Assembly: GCA_902475545.1 (NCBI GenBank) | Contig: CABRZP010000004.1 | Coordinates: 62,001-126,000 of the forward strand | Origin: an uncultured bacterium | Lineage (GTDB): Bacteria > Cyanobacteriota > Vampirovibrionia > Gastranaerophilales > Gastranaerophilaceae | Length of the DNA stretch: 64,000 nt | Direction: 5' to 3' | Shown: positions 17,595 to 25,959 of the stretch, piece by piece | How the letters are laid out: each line of letters begins with the position of its first letter | How positions within the stretch are numbered: position 1 is the stretch's first letter | The notes under the pieces: generated by a model | Database searches by the model: none | What the model was told of the DNA's origin: nothing | The model's input: the letters and a program-made list of their open reading frames with translations, nothing else | Made by a program: the position numbers and the translations under genes

Positions 17595-17991
17595 AGTAAT
17601 GGCTCTTGACGTAGGAACAAAAAGAATTGGTATTGCCTTAAGTGATTATCTTTTGATGCTTGCCAACGGTCATTCCTATATTGCTCGCGAACCTGAAGAT
17701 AAAGCTATAGAAGCTATATATAAAATAGCAAAAGAAAATAATGTCAAAAAAATCGTAGTCGGATTACCTTTAAATATGGATGGAACAAAAGGTTTTCAAG
17801 CCGAAGACTGTGAAAAATTTGTGACAAAAATTAAGAATTATGATATTATTTTTGAGGATGAACGACTTACGTCAGATACAGCAGAAGAAAATCTTCGCAA
17901 TAAAAAAATAGACTTTAGAAAAGATAAAGGTTTAGTTGATATTGAAAGTGCTTGTATTATACTGGAACAGTACTTATCAAGAATAAAATAA
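17587..17991 (+). CDS. ruvX: Putative pre-16S rRNA nuclease / Holliday junction resolvase, YqgF family
   Basis: A 134-aa RNase-H-fold protein of the YqgF/RuvX family, normal length. Motifs: MALDVGTKRIGIALSD (metal-binding Asp), VVGLPLNMDGT, and FEDERLTSDTAEENL (acidic metal ligands). Family members act in 16S rRNA 5'-end processing and have been proposed as Holliday junction resolvases. It overlaps the upstream gene by 8 nt and precedes a DUF1292 gene. The yqgF-DUF1292 order is the same as in yrrK-yrzB of Bacillus. Confidence 0.94.
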   Translation: MYKVMALDVGTKRIGIALSDYLLMLANGHSYIAREPEDKAIEAIYKIAKENNVKKIVVGLPLNMDGTKGFQAEDCEKFVTKIKNYDIIFEDERLTSDTAEENLRNKKIDFRKDKGLVDIESACIILEQYLSRIK

Positions 17992-18022
17992 TTAAGTTAC
18001 AAAATAATATAGGAGAATTAAA

Positions 18023-18301
18023 ATGACCGAAGAAGAAAACAACATAATTGAAATTACTGATGAAGACGGTAATGTAATTAAATGCGAATTATTCGATATG
18101 GTCGAATTTAAAGATGAATATTATGCATTATTAGTTGAAGAAGGTCATTCTGAAGATGATGAACCTGAAGTTATTTTAATGCACTATAAAGAAGATGGCG
18201 AAGATGTGTATTTTGAATCTATTGAAGATGAAGATGAATTCAATGCTGTTTCAGAATATATTCAGTCTCTTTCTGAAGATTTTGATGAAGATGAAGAATA
18301 A
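18023..18301 (+). CDS. DUF1292 (YrzB-like) acidic protein
   Basis: A 92-aa, extremely acidic protein: IIEITDEDGNVIKCELFDMVEF, then YALLVEEG and PEVILMHYKED. This is the hallmark pattern of DUF1292 proteins (YrzB). The family's function is not established. It follows ruvX, a conserved arrangement in Gram-positive bacteria. AGGAG lies just upstream of the ATG. It ends 11 nt before the Clp-repeat gene. Confidence 0.88.
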   Translation: MTEEENNIIEITDEDGNVIKCELFDMVEFKDEYYALLVEEGHSEDDEPEVILMHYKEDGEDVYFESIEDEDEFNAVSEYIQSLSEDFDEDEE

Positions 18302-18312
18302 GGATTTTTATT

Positions 18313-19674
18313 TTGTTTGAAAAATTTACTGAAAAAGCTTTAAATGTAATTGTTGAAGCACAAAATATTGCAATTTATGATCACTCTGATAAGGTTTTAT
18401 CAGAACATTTGCTTCTGGCTATTGTTAAAGAGACAAAAGGGTTTTGTGCAAAGATTTTTAAATCCTATGATATTACATACGAAAGACTTGCTGAAGAAAT
18501 TTATCTGACTTTAAATATGGAAGAAGCTGATATGAATTCTTCTATACCATTCAGTGATGATTTCAAACGGATATTGCAGACAACTATGGATTTAGTTGAA
18601 AAGTCCGGAAATTCAACAGTCCATTATGAACATTTGGTTCTGGCGGCTATTAATGATAAACATTCTAAAATCTCTCAATATTTGGATAATTTAGGGTTTG
18701 ATATAGATAAATCAAGACCATTAATAGAAAAACTGGTTCAACGTAAATCAAAAAAAGATTTCCATCCTGAACTTGATGAAAATAAAGAACCGGAAATAAA
18801 TCTTACTCAGGAAACCGATTCCCTTTTTGATAATGCAGAATCTTCAAAAGTATTTGAAAGAGCTGTATCAAAACTATCAACTTCTGGTTACGAAATTTTG
18901 GGAACCGAACAGATAATATCTTCTATTCTTGAAGATAAAGAGTCTGATTTGTCTAAAATTCTTGCTCAATTTGGTGTAACAGAAGAACTTTTTGAAGAGA
19001 AATTAGCAAAGGTTCAATCCCGTCAGGCAGAGTATGAAGGCAGACAGATTGTATTTACTCCGAATGCTTTTGTTGCTATGAGTTTGGCACTTCAAACGGC
19101 TAAGGAATTGGGTTCTTCAGAAGTTTTACCGGAACACATGATATTGGGTCTGTTAAAAACTAAAAAAGGTGTTGCGTATAATATATTCAAAGAATTAAAA
19201 ATTAATGATGATGATTTGGCTCACGGAATTATCAAACCTATTGAAAAACAAATGCCTGAAACCTTAACTATACTCCGACTTGCAAAACAGGAGGCTCGCA
19301 GATTAGGTAAAAGTGTTGTTGGTACTGAAATGTTTTTATTAGGCATTATTGGTGAAGCTACAGGTATTGGTGCCGTTGTATTAAACGAGCTTGAAATAAA
19401 TATTAGGGATGCACGTATTGTAGTTGAAAGAATTATTGGTTTCGGTAATGACTATTTTGATTCCGAGATAGTATTTACTAAACGAGCAAAACGTGTTCTA
19501 GAAGCTGCTTGGGAACATGCTAAAAAAGCTAATAAAACAAAAATTGAATCTTCTGATTTGTTATGGGCTATTACAACAGAGCCAACGTCTTTGGCAATGC
19601 AGGCTTTAGAGCAGTTAGGTGCAGATGTTGTTGAAATACGTGAAGGTATTAAAAAACACACTCAAGTACAATAA
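18313..19674 (+). CDS. Clp N-domain repeat protein without ATPase domain
   Basis: The protein starts at TTG 18313 (AAGGA 8 nt upstream) with MFEKFTEKALNVIVEAQ. Its 453 residues consist almost entirely of six Clp R repeats (about residues 5, 80, 177, 248, 315 and 390), that is three Clp_N domains. The last pair (LRLAKQEARRLGKSVVGTEMFLLGIIGE, then IVFTKRAKRVLEAA) is very close to the N-domain of ClpC. No Walker A or B motif is present; it stops where the first AAA+ domain would begin. Clp_N domains bind adaptors and substrates, so it may act as a docking platform or decoy for a Clp machine. The stop is followed by tilS after 2 nt. Confidence 0.88.
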   Translation: MFEKFTEKALNVIVEAQNIAIYDHSDKVLSEHLLLAIVKETKGFCAKIFKSYDITYERLAEEIYLTLNMEEADMNSSIPFSDDFKRILQTTMDLVEKSGNSTVHYEHLVLAAINDKHSKISQYLDNLGFDIDKSRPLIEKLVQRKSKKDFHPELDENKEPEINLTQETDSLFDNAESSKVFERAVSKLSTSGYEILGTEQIISSILEDKESDLSKILAQFGVTEELFEEKLAKVQSRQAEYEGRQIVFTPNAFVAMSLALQTAKELGSSEVLPEHMILGLLKTKKGVAYNIFKELKINDDDLAHGIIKPIEKQMPETLTILRLAKQEARRLGKSVVGTEMFLLGIIGEATGIGAVVLNELEINIRDARIVVERIIGFGNDYFDSEIVFTKRAKRVLEAAWEHAKKANKTKIESSDLLWAITTEPTSLAMQALEQLGADVVEIREGIKKHTQVQ

Positions 19675-19676
19675 TT

Positions 19677-21023
19677 ATGAATGATATTCAAGGAAAAATC
19701 AAAAGTTTTTTAGAAAAATACAAGTTAGATTGTCCTGAAAAAATTTTTCTTGTTGCGTTTTCCGGTGGTTATGATTCAATGTGTCTTCTTGATGTGTTGA
19801 GTAAAAGTTGTTCAAATAAAATTGTTGCAATTCATTTGAATCATTGCTGGCGTGGTGCTGAAAGCGATGAAGAAGAAGAAAATTGCCGTATGTTTTGTGC
19901 AAAACTCGGAATTGACTTTTATAGCGAACATTTGAGTTCTGATATCTCTAAAACTGAAACAGCAGCAAGAGAAGCAAGATATAGGTTTTTTGAAAACTGT
20001 GCTAAAAAATTTGATTCTAACATTGTTTTTATGGCACATAATAAAAATGATAATGCTGAAACATTGATTTATAGAATTTGTAAAGGTACAGGAATTGCAG
20101 GTCTTCAGGGAATTGCAGAAGTTCGTGATATATATTACAGGCCGCTTCTTGGTATTTCCAGAGATGATATAGAAAAGTATTGTATTGATAATGGCTTAAA
20201 GCCTAATTTTGATAGTTCAAATAATAATACTAAATATAAAAGGAATTTTATAAGAGCAGAAATCTTACCAAGATTGTCGAATATAAATGAAAATATTTTG
20301 GACTCATTAACTTCTTTATCTCAAGTAGCTAAAGATGAAACCGAAATTGTTGAAGAATATTTGAAGCTGGTGTCAGGAAAAATTACCGAAGATGGTAAAA
20401 TTGGTACTAAAAAGTTTCTGGAATTGTCTAATTCGGTACAAAGGCGAATTATATATAATATTTTTATTCAGAATAATTTAGATTACGATAGAGAAAAGAT
20501 TCTGCGAATTTTAGATTTTGTTATTGAAAATTCATCGTCTAAATCAGGTAAAACATGTTCATTAACTAAAAACCTATGGATATTTGTAAGTGCTAAATAT
20601 ATTGAGCTTGTGGCTGATACTCAAAGCCGGATGACATCTTTTCATATCCCGAAAGAGGGAATATATGAAAATAACGGTTGGATTTTTGAAATTGAAAAGT
20701 TCAGTGATAAAATTACTCAGTTTCCAAAAGATGACGAAAATGCTGCTTATGTAGATTTGAGTAGTGTTGTAAGACCGTTTAATTTTGAGGTTCGGGGTCG
20801 TAAAGACGGAGATATTATTACTCCTTTTGGTTTGAATGGTTCTCAAAAGCTTAAAAAATATCTGAATACAAAAAAAATTCCGAATCATGAAAAAGACAAT
20901 TTAGTATTTTTGACCTGCGGAAATGAAATTTTATGGGCTATAGGTTTAGGTATTAGTGATAAAATTAAAGTAACAAAGAATCCGACACACAGATTAAAAT
21001 ATTATAAAAAGAGGGAAATATAA
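19677..21023 (+). CDS. tilS: tRNA(Ile)-lysidine synthase
   Basis: This enzyme modifies C34 of tRNA-Ile(CAU) to lysidine so that it reads AUA. The 448-aa protein has the PP-loop motif FSGGYDSMCLL (residues 28-38) and HLNHCWRG. It also has the tRNA-binding AREARYRFF and the C-terminal TilS domain ending NPTHRLKYY. Length is normal. It starts 2 nt after the Clp-repeat gene and overlaps hpt by 1 nt. tilS-hpt is a widely conserved pair. Confidence 0.95.
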   Translation: MNDIQGKIKSFLEKYKLDCPEKIFLVAFSGGYDSMCLLDVLSKSCSNKIVAIHLNHCWRGAESDEEEENCRMFCAKLGIDFYSEHLSSDISKTETAAREARYRFFENCAKKFDSNIVFMAHNKNDNAETLIYRICKGTGIAGLQGIAEVRDIYYRPLLGISRDDIEKYCIDNGLKPNFDSSNNNTKYKRNFIRAEILPRLSNINENILDSLTSLSQVAKDETEIVEEYLKLVSGKITEDGKIGTKKFLELSNSVQRRIIYNIFIQNNLDYDREKILRILDFVIENSSSKSGKTCSLTKNLWIFVSAKYIELVADTQSRMTSFHIPKEGIYENNGWIFEIEKFSDKITQFPKDDENAAYVDLSSVVRPFNFEVRGRKDGDIITPFGLNGSQKLKKYLNTKKIPNHEKDNLVFLTCGNEILWAIGLGISDKIKVTKNPTHRLKYYKKREI

Positions 21024-21556
21024 TGGAAATTAAACTTGAAGATTTAAAAGTATTATTTAGCGAAGAACAATTGCAAACAAGACTAAAAGAACTTGCAAAT
21101 GAGATGAATGAATTTTATAACGGCGAAGAAGTTATTGCAATTTGTGTTCTCAAAGGTGCGGTTATGTTTGCGGTAGACCTTGTTAAAAACCTTAATATGC
21201 CTTTAAAAATGGAATTTATAAGGCTTTCAAGCTATGGTTCATCAACTACAACGTCAGGTAAAGTTAATGCTGTAGATATTAAACTTCCTGACTTAAACGG
21301 CAAAAATGTTTTAATAATTGAAGATATTGTTGATACCGGACTGACAGCGAAGTTTTTAATTGATTTTATGGCAATAAATTTTCATGTTAAATCATTAAAA
21401 TTTTGTTCTCTTTTAGATAAAAAGATGACCAGAAAAGTTGATGTTGAACCTGATTATTATGGGTTTGATGTTGATGATAAGTTTGTTGTCGGCTATGGAC
21501 TTGATTATGATGGTTACTTTAGAAATTTAAGGTATATCGGCTATAAAGAAGTTTAA
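21023..21556 (+). CDS. hpt: Hypoxanthine-guanine phosphoribosyltransferase
   Basis: A purine-salvage enzyme that converts hypoxanthine or guanine plus PRPP to IMP or GMP. The 177-aa protein carries VLKGAVMF, RLSSYGSSTTTSG and the PRPP loop VLIIEDIVDTGLTA, followed by VDVEPDYYGFDVDDKFVVGYGLDY-type C-terminal sequence. It is translationally coupled to tilS (start overlaps stop). ftsH, which often follows hpt, is not here; a histidine kinase follows instead after 2 nt. Confidence 0.96.
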   Translation: MEIKLEDLKVLFSEEQLQTRLKELANEMNEFYNGEEVIAICVLKGAVMFAVDLVKNLNMPLKMEFIRLSSYGSSTTTSGKVNAVDIKLPDLNGKNVLIIEDIVDTGLTAKFLIDFMAINFHVKSLKFCSLLDKKMTRKVDVEPDYYGFDVDDKFVVGYGLDYDGYFRNLRYIGYKEV

Positions 21557-21558
21557 GT

Positions 21559-22773
21559 ATGTTTAAAAATGCAGTAGAAAAAATAAATGAATTCTATAAT
21601 ATTGATATTGCCCAAAATCCTCATGCCGATGAAGTTTTTGAAGTTTTGTCAGAAATTATTTCATTTGAGTCTGCGGCAATTTTTTATTTGTCTCCAAGTT
21701 CTCTAACACTTGAATTTGGTAAAAATTTTGAACTCTTTGAAGATATTACTATTGATGAAAGTTTATATTCAAAAATTTATAAATCTAACGAAGATTTATT
21801 AAGTTGTTTTAAGCATATTTTAAAGATTAATTCGGAAATTCTGGTTCAACGCTTACGTGTGAAAAACACTGTATTTGGTGTTATTTTGCTTGTGCGGCAG
21901 TCTGAATTTATTGATGATGAACGGATTATTTTTGAGACTTGTACCTCTATAATATCAAATTTAATAAAAGATATGGAACTTTCTAAAGTGTTGAAAATGC
22001 AGCTTGAGGCACTTCAATCCGGTATTATTGAAACAAATAAAACCTGTGAAACTATTAAAGAACAAAATAAAAAAATAAAAGAAAATGAAAAGCTTCAGAG
22101 TGAATTCGTTGCAAATATTTCGCATGAATTGCGTACACCTTTAAATTCTATAATCGGATTTTCTGAACTTTTAAGCAACAGGTTATTAGGCGAACTTAAT
22201 CCAAAACAATCTGAATATGTTGAAGATATAAGAGTTGCGGCTCTTAGACTTTTAGGTATGATAAATGAAGTTCTTGATATTTCAAAGATTGAATCTCATA
22301 CGGTAAAGTTAAACTGTTCTGAAGTTGATATGAATTTATTAATTCAGGAAGTTTGTAATATTTTAAAACCTCTCAGTGATAAGAAAGGAGTAAATATCGT
22401 ATTAAATTGTTCCGAGGATATTATTTTTCTTGGTGATTATGTAAAATTCCAACAGGTTATTTTTAATATTTTGGGTAATGCTGTGAAATTCTCTCCTGAA
22501 AATTCAGAAGTTGCTGTTTTTTGGGAAATTGTTGATGGAAATATTATTATAAAAATAAAAGACCAAGGTCTTGGTATTGAAAAGAAATATCAGAAGAAAA
22601 TATTTGATAAATTTTTCCAAATCCCTGATTCAACGCAAAATAAAGAAGCTTCAACAGGTTTAGGGCTTACGATTGCAAAAGAATTTGTTAAACTTCACAA
22701 TGGAACAATCGAAGTTCAAAGTGAACCTAAAAATGGTGCAGAATTTATAATAAAATTACCTTACCATGGATAA
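21559..22773 (+). CDS. Soluble sensor histidine kinase, GAF-like sensor
   Basis: The 404-aa protein has no membrane segment. The N-terminal 145 residues look like a GAF-type sensor (SAAIFYLSPSSLTLEF, FGVILLVRQ). A short coiled linker leads to the HisKA domain with H-box NISHELRTPLNS (His189). The ATP-binding domain has N box NILGNAVKFSPE, G1 DQGLGI, F box FDKFFQ and G2 STGLGLTIAKEF. No response regulator gene is adjacent, so it is an orphan kinase. Its signal is unknown and must be cytoplasmic. Its end overlaps the convergent prepilin gene by 13 bases. Confidence 0.92.
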   Translation: MFKNAVEKINEFYNIDIAQNPHADEVFEVLSEIISFESAAIFYLSPSSLTLEFGKNFELFEDITIDESLYSKIYKSNEDLLSCFKHILKINSEILVQRLRVKNTVFGVILLVRQSEFIDDERIIFETCTSIISNLIKDMELSKVLKMQLEALQSGIIETNKTCETIKEQNKKIKENEKLQSEFVANISHELRTPLNSIIGFSELLSNRLLGELNPKQSEYVEDIRVAALRLLGMINEVLDISKIESHTVKLNCSEVDMNLLIQEVCNILKPLSDKKGVNIVLNCSEDIIFLGDYVKFQQVIFNILGNAVKFSPENSEVAVFWEIVDGNIIIKIKDQGLGIEKKYQKKIFDKFFQIPDSTQNKEASTGLGLTIAKEFVKLHNGTIEVQSEPKNGAEFIIKLPYHG

Positions 22774-23528
22774 TCTTTACTAATTTTCCATCCATCATGG
22801 AATATTACTGCAGCACAGGCTGAACCTGCTCCTGTTCTTCCTCCGGAATCATTTGGAGCAAATTTGCTGCATGCTCTCAATACTTTATTTGGTTGTAATA
22901 ATTCATCTCTTGTGTAGGCTAAATGTGGTGCACCACAGTTGTCAAAACTACCTATGTAAATTCCGTTTTTCATTGTTGCTGCTCTTTGTGCGTTGTGTCC
23001 GGCACAGAGTGAGTTACTGTTGTATGGGTAGAATACGAAAACATCTTTCCCCATAACGTTTCTGGTGTTATGACCATTTATATCAACAACTATAGAAAAA
23101 AGGTTAAAACCTGAAATTTTCCCAAATCCTATTATCATTCCGTTGTTTAATACCAGACTGTATGGTACTGTATCAGTTTTTTTATGTCCCGCAAGGTCAT
23201 AATATCCGTAAAAATTATCAGTTTTCCAGCAACCTTGATTTACATTGGTACATTCTCTTGCAACTTTCAGGTACGGTTTGAAATATTTTTCAGCAAAGGC
23301 TTGAGGGGATAGTGTTGTATCAAAATCCGTACCGTCATCATAACCTGAATCGTAGGCATACATTTTTAGAGCCTGTGTTAAGATTGAATGTGCTTCTCGT
23401 AAACCTGTTACTGTTGCATTTTTTTGTGCCTGTGTAATCAGGTTTGGAATTGTCATTGCTGCAACTACTCCAATTATTCCAAGTGTAATTAGTACTTCAG
23501 CCAAAGTAAAACCAAATCTTTTAATCAT
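22761..23528 (-). CDS. Type IV prepilin / pseudopilin-like protein with ISKDYPW tail
   Basis: A 255-aa protein with a class III signal: MIKRFG, then FTLAEVLITLGIIGVVAAM, the typical prepilin helix with Glu at position +5 after the cleavage site. The remainder is a Cys-containing globular domain (CTNVNQGCW, LCAGHNAQ, DNCGAPHLA). It ends with FHDGWKISKDYPW. The same last seven residues end the prepilin at 51587. It probably is a major or minor (pseudo)pilin exported by the 55.8-61.9 kb machinery. GAGGAAG precedes the ATG. An inverted repeat (23550-23580) lies upstream. Confidence 0.9.
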   Translation of the reverse strand: MIKRFGFTLAEVLITLGIIGVVAAMTIPNLITQAQKNATVTGLREAHSILTQALKMYAYDSGYDDGTDFDTTLSPQAFAEKYFKPYLKVARECTNVNQGCWKTDNFYGYYDLAGHKKTDTVPYSLVLNNGMIIGFGKISGFNLFSIVVDINGHNTRNVMGKDVFVFYPYNSNSLCAGHNAQRAATMKNGIYIGSFDNCGAPHLAYTRDELLQPNKVLRACSKFAPNDSGGRTGAGSACAAVIFHDGWKISKDYPW

Positions 23529-23549
23529 AACTTCCTCTCATTTAAATTA

Positions 23550-23580
23550 AAAATGATAATTTTAGCTAATATATCATTTT
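23550..23580. promoter_or_regulatory. Inverted repeat upstream of prepilin gene
   Basis: AAAATGATA (23550-23558) and TATCATTTT (23572-23580), perfect 9-bp arms with a 13-nt spacer. It lies in the intergenic space shared with the XRE regulator at 23689. It could be an operator, but AT-rich DNA makes chance arms common. Confidence 0.3.
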
Positions 23581-23688
23581 GAAGTTTATTTTATCATGGT
23601 TAATTATATTTTTCAATATTTCACAATTAAAGCTTTGTTATTTAATTCCTTAAATATTATTAAAATTAAAAAAAGGATTAAACTAGAT

Positions 23689-24003
23689 ATGAGTATTAAA
23701 AAGTGTATAGGTAAACGGATAAAAGAAATTCGTAAAAATAAGCATTTGTCTCAGGAACAATTGTCAGAAATGCTTGATATAAGTCAAAATGCCTTGAGCT
23801 ATATCGAAACAGGTGAAAATTTCTTTTCTGCGGAAACTCTTGAAAAATTGATAAACTGTTTGGAAATTGAACCTTATGAATTATTTAAGTTTGATCATTT
23901 GCAATCTCAGGATAATTTATTGGATGAAATTATTAAAATGTTAGAAGAAAATCCTGACAAGATTCAAGATATATATAAGATTACTAAAGCCTTGACATTA
24001 TAA
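23689..24003 (+). CDS. XRE-family HTH transcriptional regulator
   Basis: The start is ATG 23689 (AAAAGGA 12 nt upstream). The in-frame ATG at 23596 would add a 31-residue hydrophobic head unlike the family. The 104-aa product has a helix-turn-helix of the Cro/C1 type: IGKRIKEIRKNKHLSQEQLSEMLDISQNALSYIETG, residues about 6-41, and an acidic C-terminal helical tail. It lies divergent from the prepilin gene and upstream of clpP, so it might regulate either. Targets are unknown. Confidence 0.85.
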   Translation: MSIKKCIGKRIKEIRKNKHLSQEQLSEMLDISQNALSYIETGENFFSAETLEKLINCLEIEPYELFKFDHLQSQDNLLDEIIKMLEENPDKIQDIYKITKALTL

Positions 24004-24073
24004 ACTCTTAGTATTATGTATATGTTCATATTGAAATATTTGTAGTATAATTTCATCAGAAAAGGAGAGCCAG

Positions 24074-24688
24074 ATGGATCAAGAAACTTATATGAAAATA
24101 ATGGGTTATGTCCCTACAGTTATTGAGGCTTCATCTCGTGGAGAACGTTCTTTTGATATTTTTTCAAGATTGTTGAGAGAAAGAATTATTTTCTTAGGAA
24201 CAGAAATTGATGATGAAGTTGCTAATTCAGTTGTTGCACAATTGTTATTATTGGACAGCGAAAATTCTGAAAAAGACATTATGTTATATATAAATAGTCC
24301 TGGTGGTGTTATTACAGCCGGCATGGCGATTTATGATACTATGAACCTTATTAAATCAGATGTTTCTACAATCTGTTTAGGCGATGCGGCATCAATGGGT
24401 GCGTTTTTATTATGTTCTGGTGCAAAAGGTAAACGATTAGCTTTGCCTAATGCCAGAGTTATGATTCACCAGCCTCTTGGCGGAGCTCAAGGTCAAGCTA
24501 CTGATATTGAACTTGAAGCAAAAGAAATTCGTAGAATGAAAGATATGCTAATTGGAATTATGGCAGAAAATTCCGGTCAACCTTTCGATAAAGTTAAAGA
24601 AGATTGTGAAAGAGACCACTTCTTAACTGCCTATGAAGCTATGGAATACGGCTTGATTGATAAGGTTGTGGAAAGAACTTCAAAATAA
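24074..24688 (+). CDS. clpP: ATP-dependent Clp protease proteolytic subunit
   Basis: A serine peptidase that forms a double heptameric barrel and degrades proteins fed by ClpX or ClpC. Length 204 aa is normal. Catalytic residues are visible: Ser107 in GDAASMGAFLL, His132 in VMIHQPLGG, and Asp181 in CERDHFL. The usual GQAAS or GLAAS is GDAAS here. AAAGGAG precedes the ATG. Neither clpX nor clpC lies adjacent; free-standing Clp N-domain and ClpX zinc-finger genes are 5-8 kb upstream. A hairpin terminator follows. Confidence 0.96.
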   Translation: MDQETYMKIMGYVPTVIEASSRGERSFDIFSRLLRERIIFLGTEIDDEVANSVVAQLLLLDSENSEKDIMLYINSPGGVITAGMAIYDTMNLIKSDVSTICLGDAASMGAFLLCSGAKGKRLALPNARVMIHQPLGGAQGQATDIELEAKEIRRMKDMLIGIMAENSGQPFDKVKEDCERDHFLTAYEAMEYGLIDKVVERTSK

Positions 24689-24718
24689 CTAATTGTTAAG
24701 AAATATTAATAAATGGCT

Positions 24719-24752
24719 AAAAACATGCAATAACTTGGTTTTGCATGTTTTT
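24719..24752 (+). terminator. Rho-independent terminator of clpP
   Basis: AAAAACATGCAA (24719-24730) pairs perfectly with TTGCATGTTTTT (24741-24752). Confidence 0.8.
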
Positions 24753-24808
24753 ATATATATGTAGGTTAGATAAAGGTTAGTTAAAAATTAAAAAAGGTAG
24801 GTAAGGTT

Positions 24809-25327
24809 ATGGGCTTTCTGATGTTTACAGCTCGGATTCACAGCCTGATGCATCAAAAATTAAACATTGAGTACAGGTTATCCAAGCTAGCGAAAAAGAT
24901 TACAGATGTTCAACAATACGCCTCATTAGTCGGTAAGGGCAGTATCAGTATTGGTGATTTGTTGAACTCACCATCATCAATGACAGGCAGGACAATGAAT
25001 TATCTTGCTTGGGCACACAATAGTGCATTGCAGTACATGCAGCAAAATGCTCCAATGATGCAGCAAATGTACGGTCAGCAAATGGGAATGCAAAATCCTC
25101 AACAGGCACAGCAAATGCAGGTATATATTCAAAGAATGTTATATCAACAAGCTAGGGATCAAGCATCTCAAATTGAAGCAAGAAACTTAAATGAAGAGGA
25201 AAAACGTTATGCCTCTGAAAAAGATAAATTAGAAGCTCTATTAGCTGAAGTCAATCAAGATCTTAAGAGTGCTAAGGAAGCTCGTGATCAAGGTATTAAA
25301 GACTTTGCACCAAAATATGTAGCATAA
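24809..25327 (+). CDS. Hypothetical Gln/Met-rich protein
   Basis: A 172-aa protein with no signal peptide. It begins MGFLMFTARIHSLMHQKLN; a Gln/Met-rich centre (residues about 80-115, with APMMQQMYGQQMGMQNPQQ) and a charged coiled-coil end (EEKRYASEKDKLEALLAEVNQ) follow. RBS AAAAAGGTAGG precedes the ATG. The helical plan with a flexible Met/Gln linker resembles secreted needle, filament or flagellar-type accessory proteins, but no family is recognised. It is single-gene, with a strong terminator. Confidence 0.65.
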   Translation: MGFLMFTARIHSLMHQKLNIEYRLSKLAKKITDVQQYASLVGKGSISIGDLLNSPSSMTGRTMNYLAWAHNSALQYMQQNAPMMQQMYGQQMGMQNPQQAQQMQVYIQRMLYQQARDQASQIEARNLNEEEKRYASEKDKLEALLAEVNQDLKSAKEARDQGIKDFAPKYVA

Positions 25328-25382
25328 TAGAGTAATTTAAGAAGATTAAACCTTATCCTTAAAATAAACTAACCCCCTATTT

Positions 25383-25416
25383 AATCGGGACTTAATCCAA
25401 TTAAGTCCCGATTTTC
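25383..25416. terminator. Bidirectional terminator
   Basis: AATCGGGACTTAAT (25383-25396) pairs perfectly with ATTAAGTCCCGATT (25400-25413), with a CCA loop. The minus-strand gene stops inside it, so it serves both convergent genes. Confidence 0.85.
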
Positions 25417-25930
25417 AATTTGTAATAATTAAATCAGTTTTTATGTCAAAGTTTTCATGTGGAAGATTATCTGTCAGGAGTTCAAGGGGAACAACAGTTA
25501 TTGTTTTGCATTCAGGTTTTAGTGTTGGAAGAAATCTGTCATAAAATCCTCCGCCATATCCTAATCTGTATCCGTTTTTATCAGCCATAAGTGCCGGTAT
25601 AATAACTAAATCTAAAATTTCCGGTTTTTCAGGGTTAGAACATGGTTCCAATATATTGAAAGATGATTTTTCTAAATATTCACCTTTCTTATATGGGCAA
25701 ATCAGAAGGTCTTTGTCATTAACTTTTGGCAGGTAAAATTTTTTTTTGTCATTAAGTAAGTTTAATAAATTTATTTCATATTTTGTAGGGTAAAAAATCA
25801 TTATATTTTCAGCGTTTTGGTAAAATTTATTCTGTTTTATTTTTTTTAAAATTTGTTCAGAAATTTTTTCAAGATTTAAGTTTTTACGAATGTCTTTTGC
25901 TTTAGTCCTTAAAGATGATTTCATATTCAT
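25415..25930 (-). CDS. 5-formyltetrahydrofolate cyclo-ligase
   Basis: This enzyme uses ATP to convert 5-formyl-THF to 5,10-methenyl-THF, returning a storage folate to the one-carbon pool. The 171-aa protein has the family pattern: a basic N-terminal helix SLRTKAKDIRKNL, IMIFYPTKYEIN, and the glycine loop LGYGGGFYDRFLP near residue 133. It belongs to the YgfA/MTHFS family. It is divergent from the cobalamin adenosyltransferase gene. Confidence 0.93.
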   Translation of the reverse strand: MNMKSSLRTKAKDIRKNLNLEKISEQILKKIKQNKFYQNAENIMIFYPTKYEINLLNLLNDKKKFYLPKVNDKDLLICPYKKGEYLEKSSFNILEPCSNPEKPEILDLVIIPALMADKNGYRLGYGGGFYDRFLPTLKPECKTITVVPLELLTDNLPHENFDIKTDLIITN

Positions 25931-25959
25931 ACTATTAATATATAATAAATGCAGGTAAA

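Noticed and set aside
18313..19674. Reading this gene as a truncated or frameshifted clpC
   Set aside because: Six complete repeats, a clean stop and tilS starting 2 nt later leave no remains of AAA+ domains; it is an intact Clp_N-only gene.
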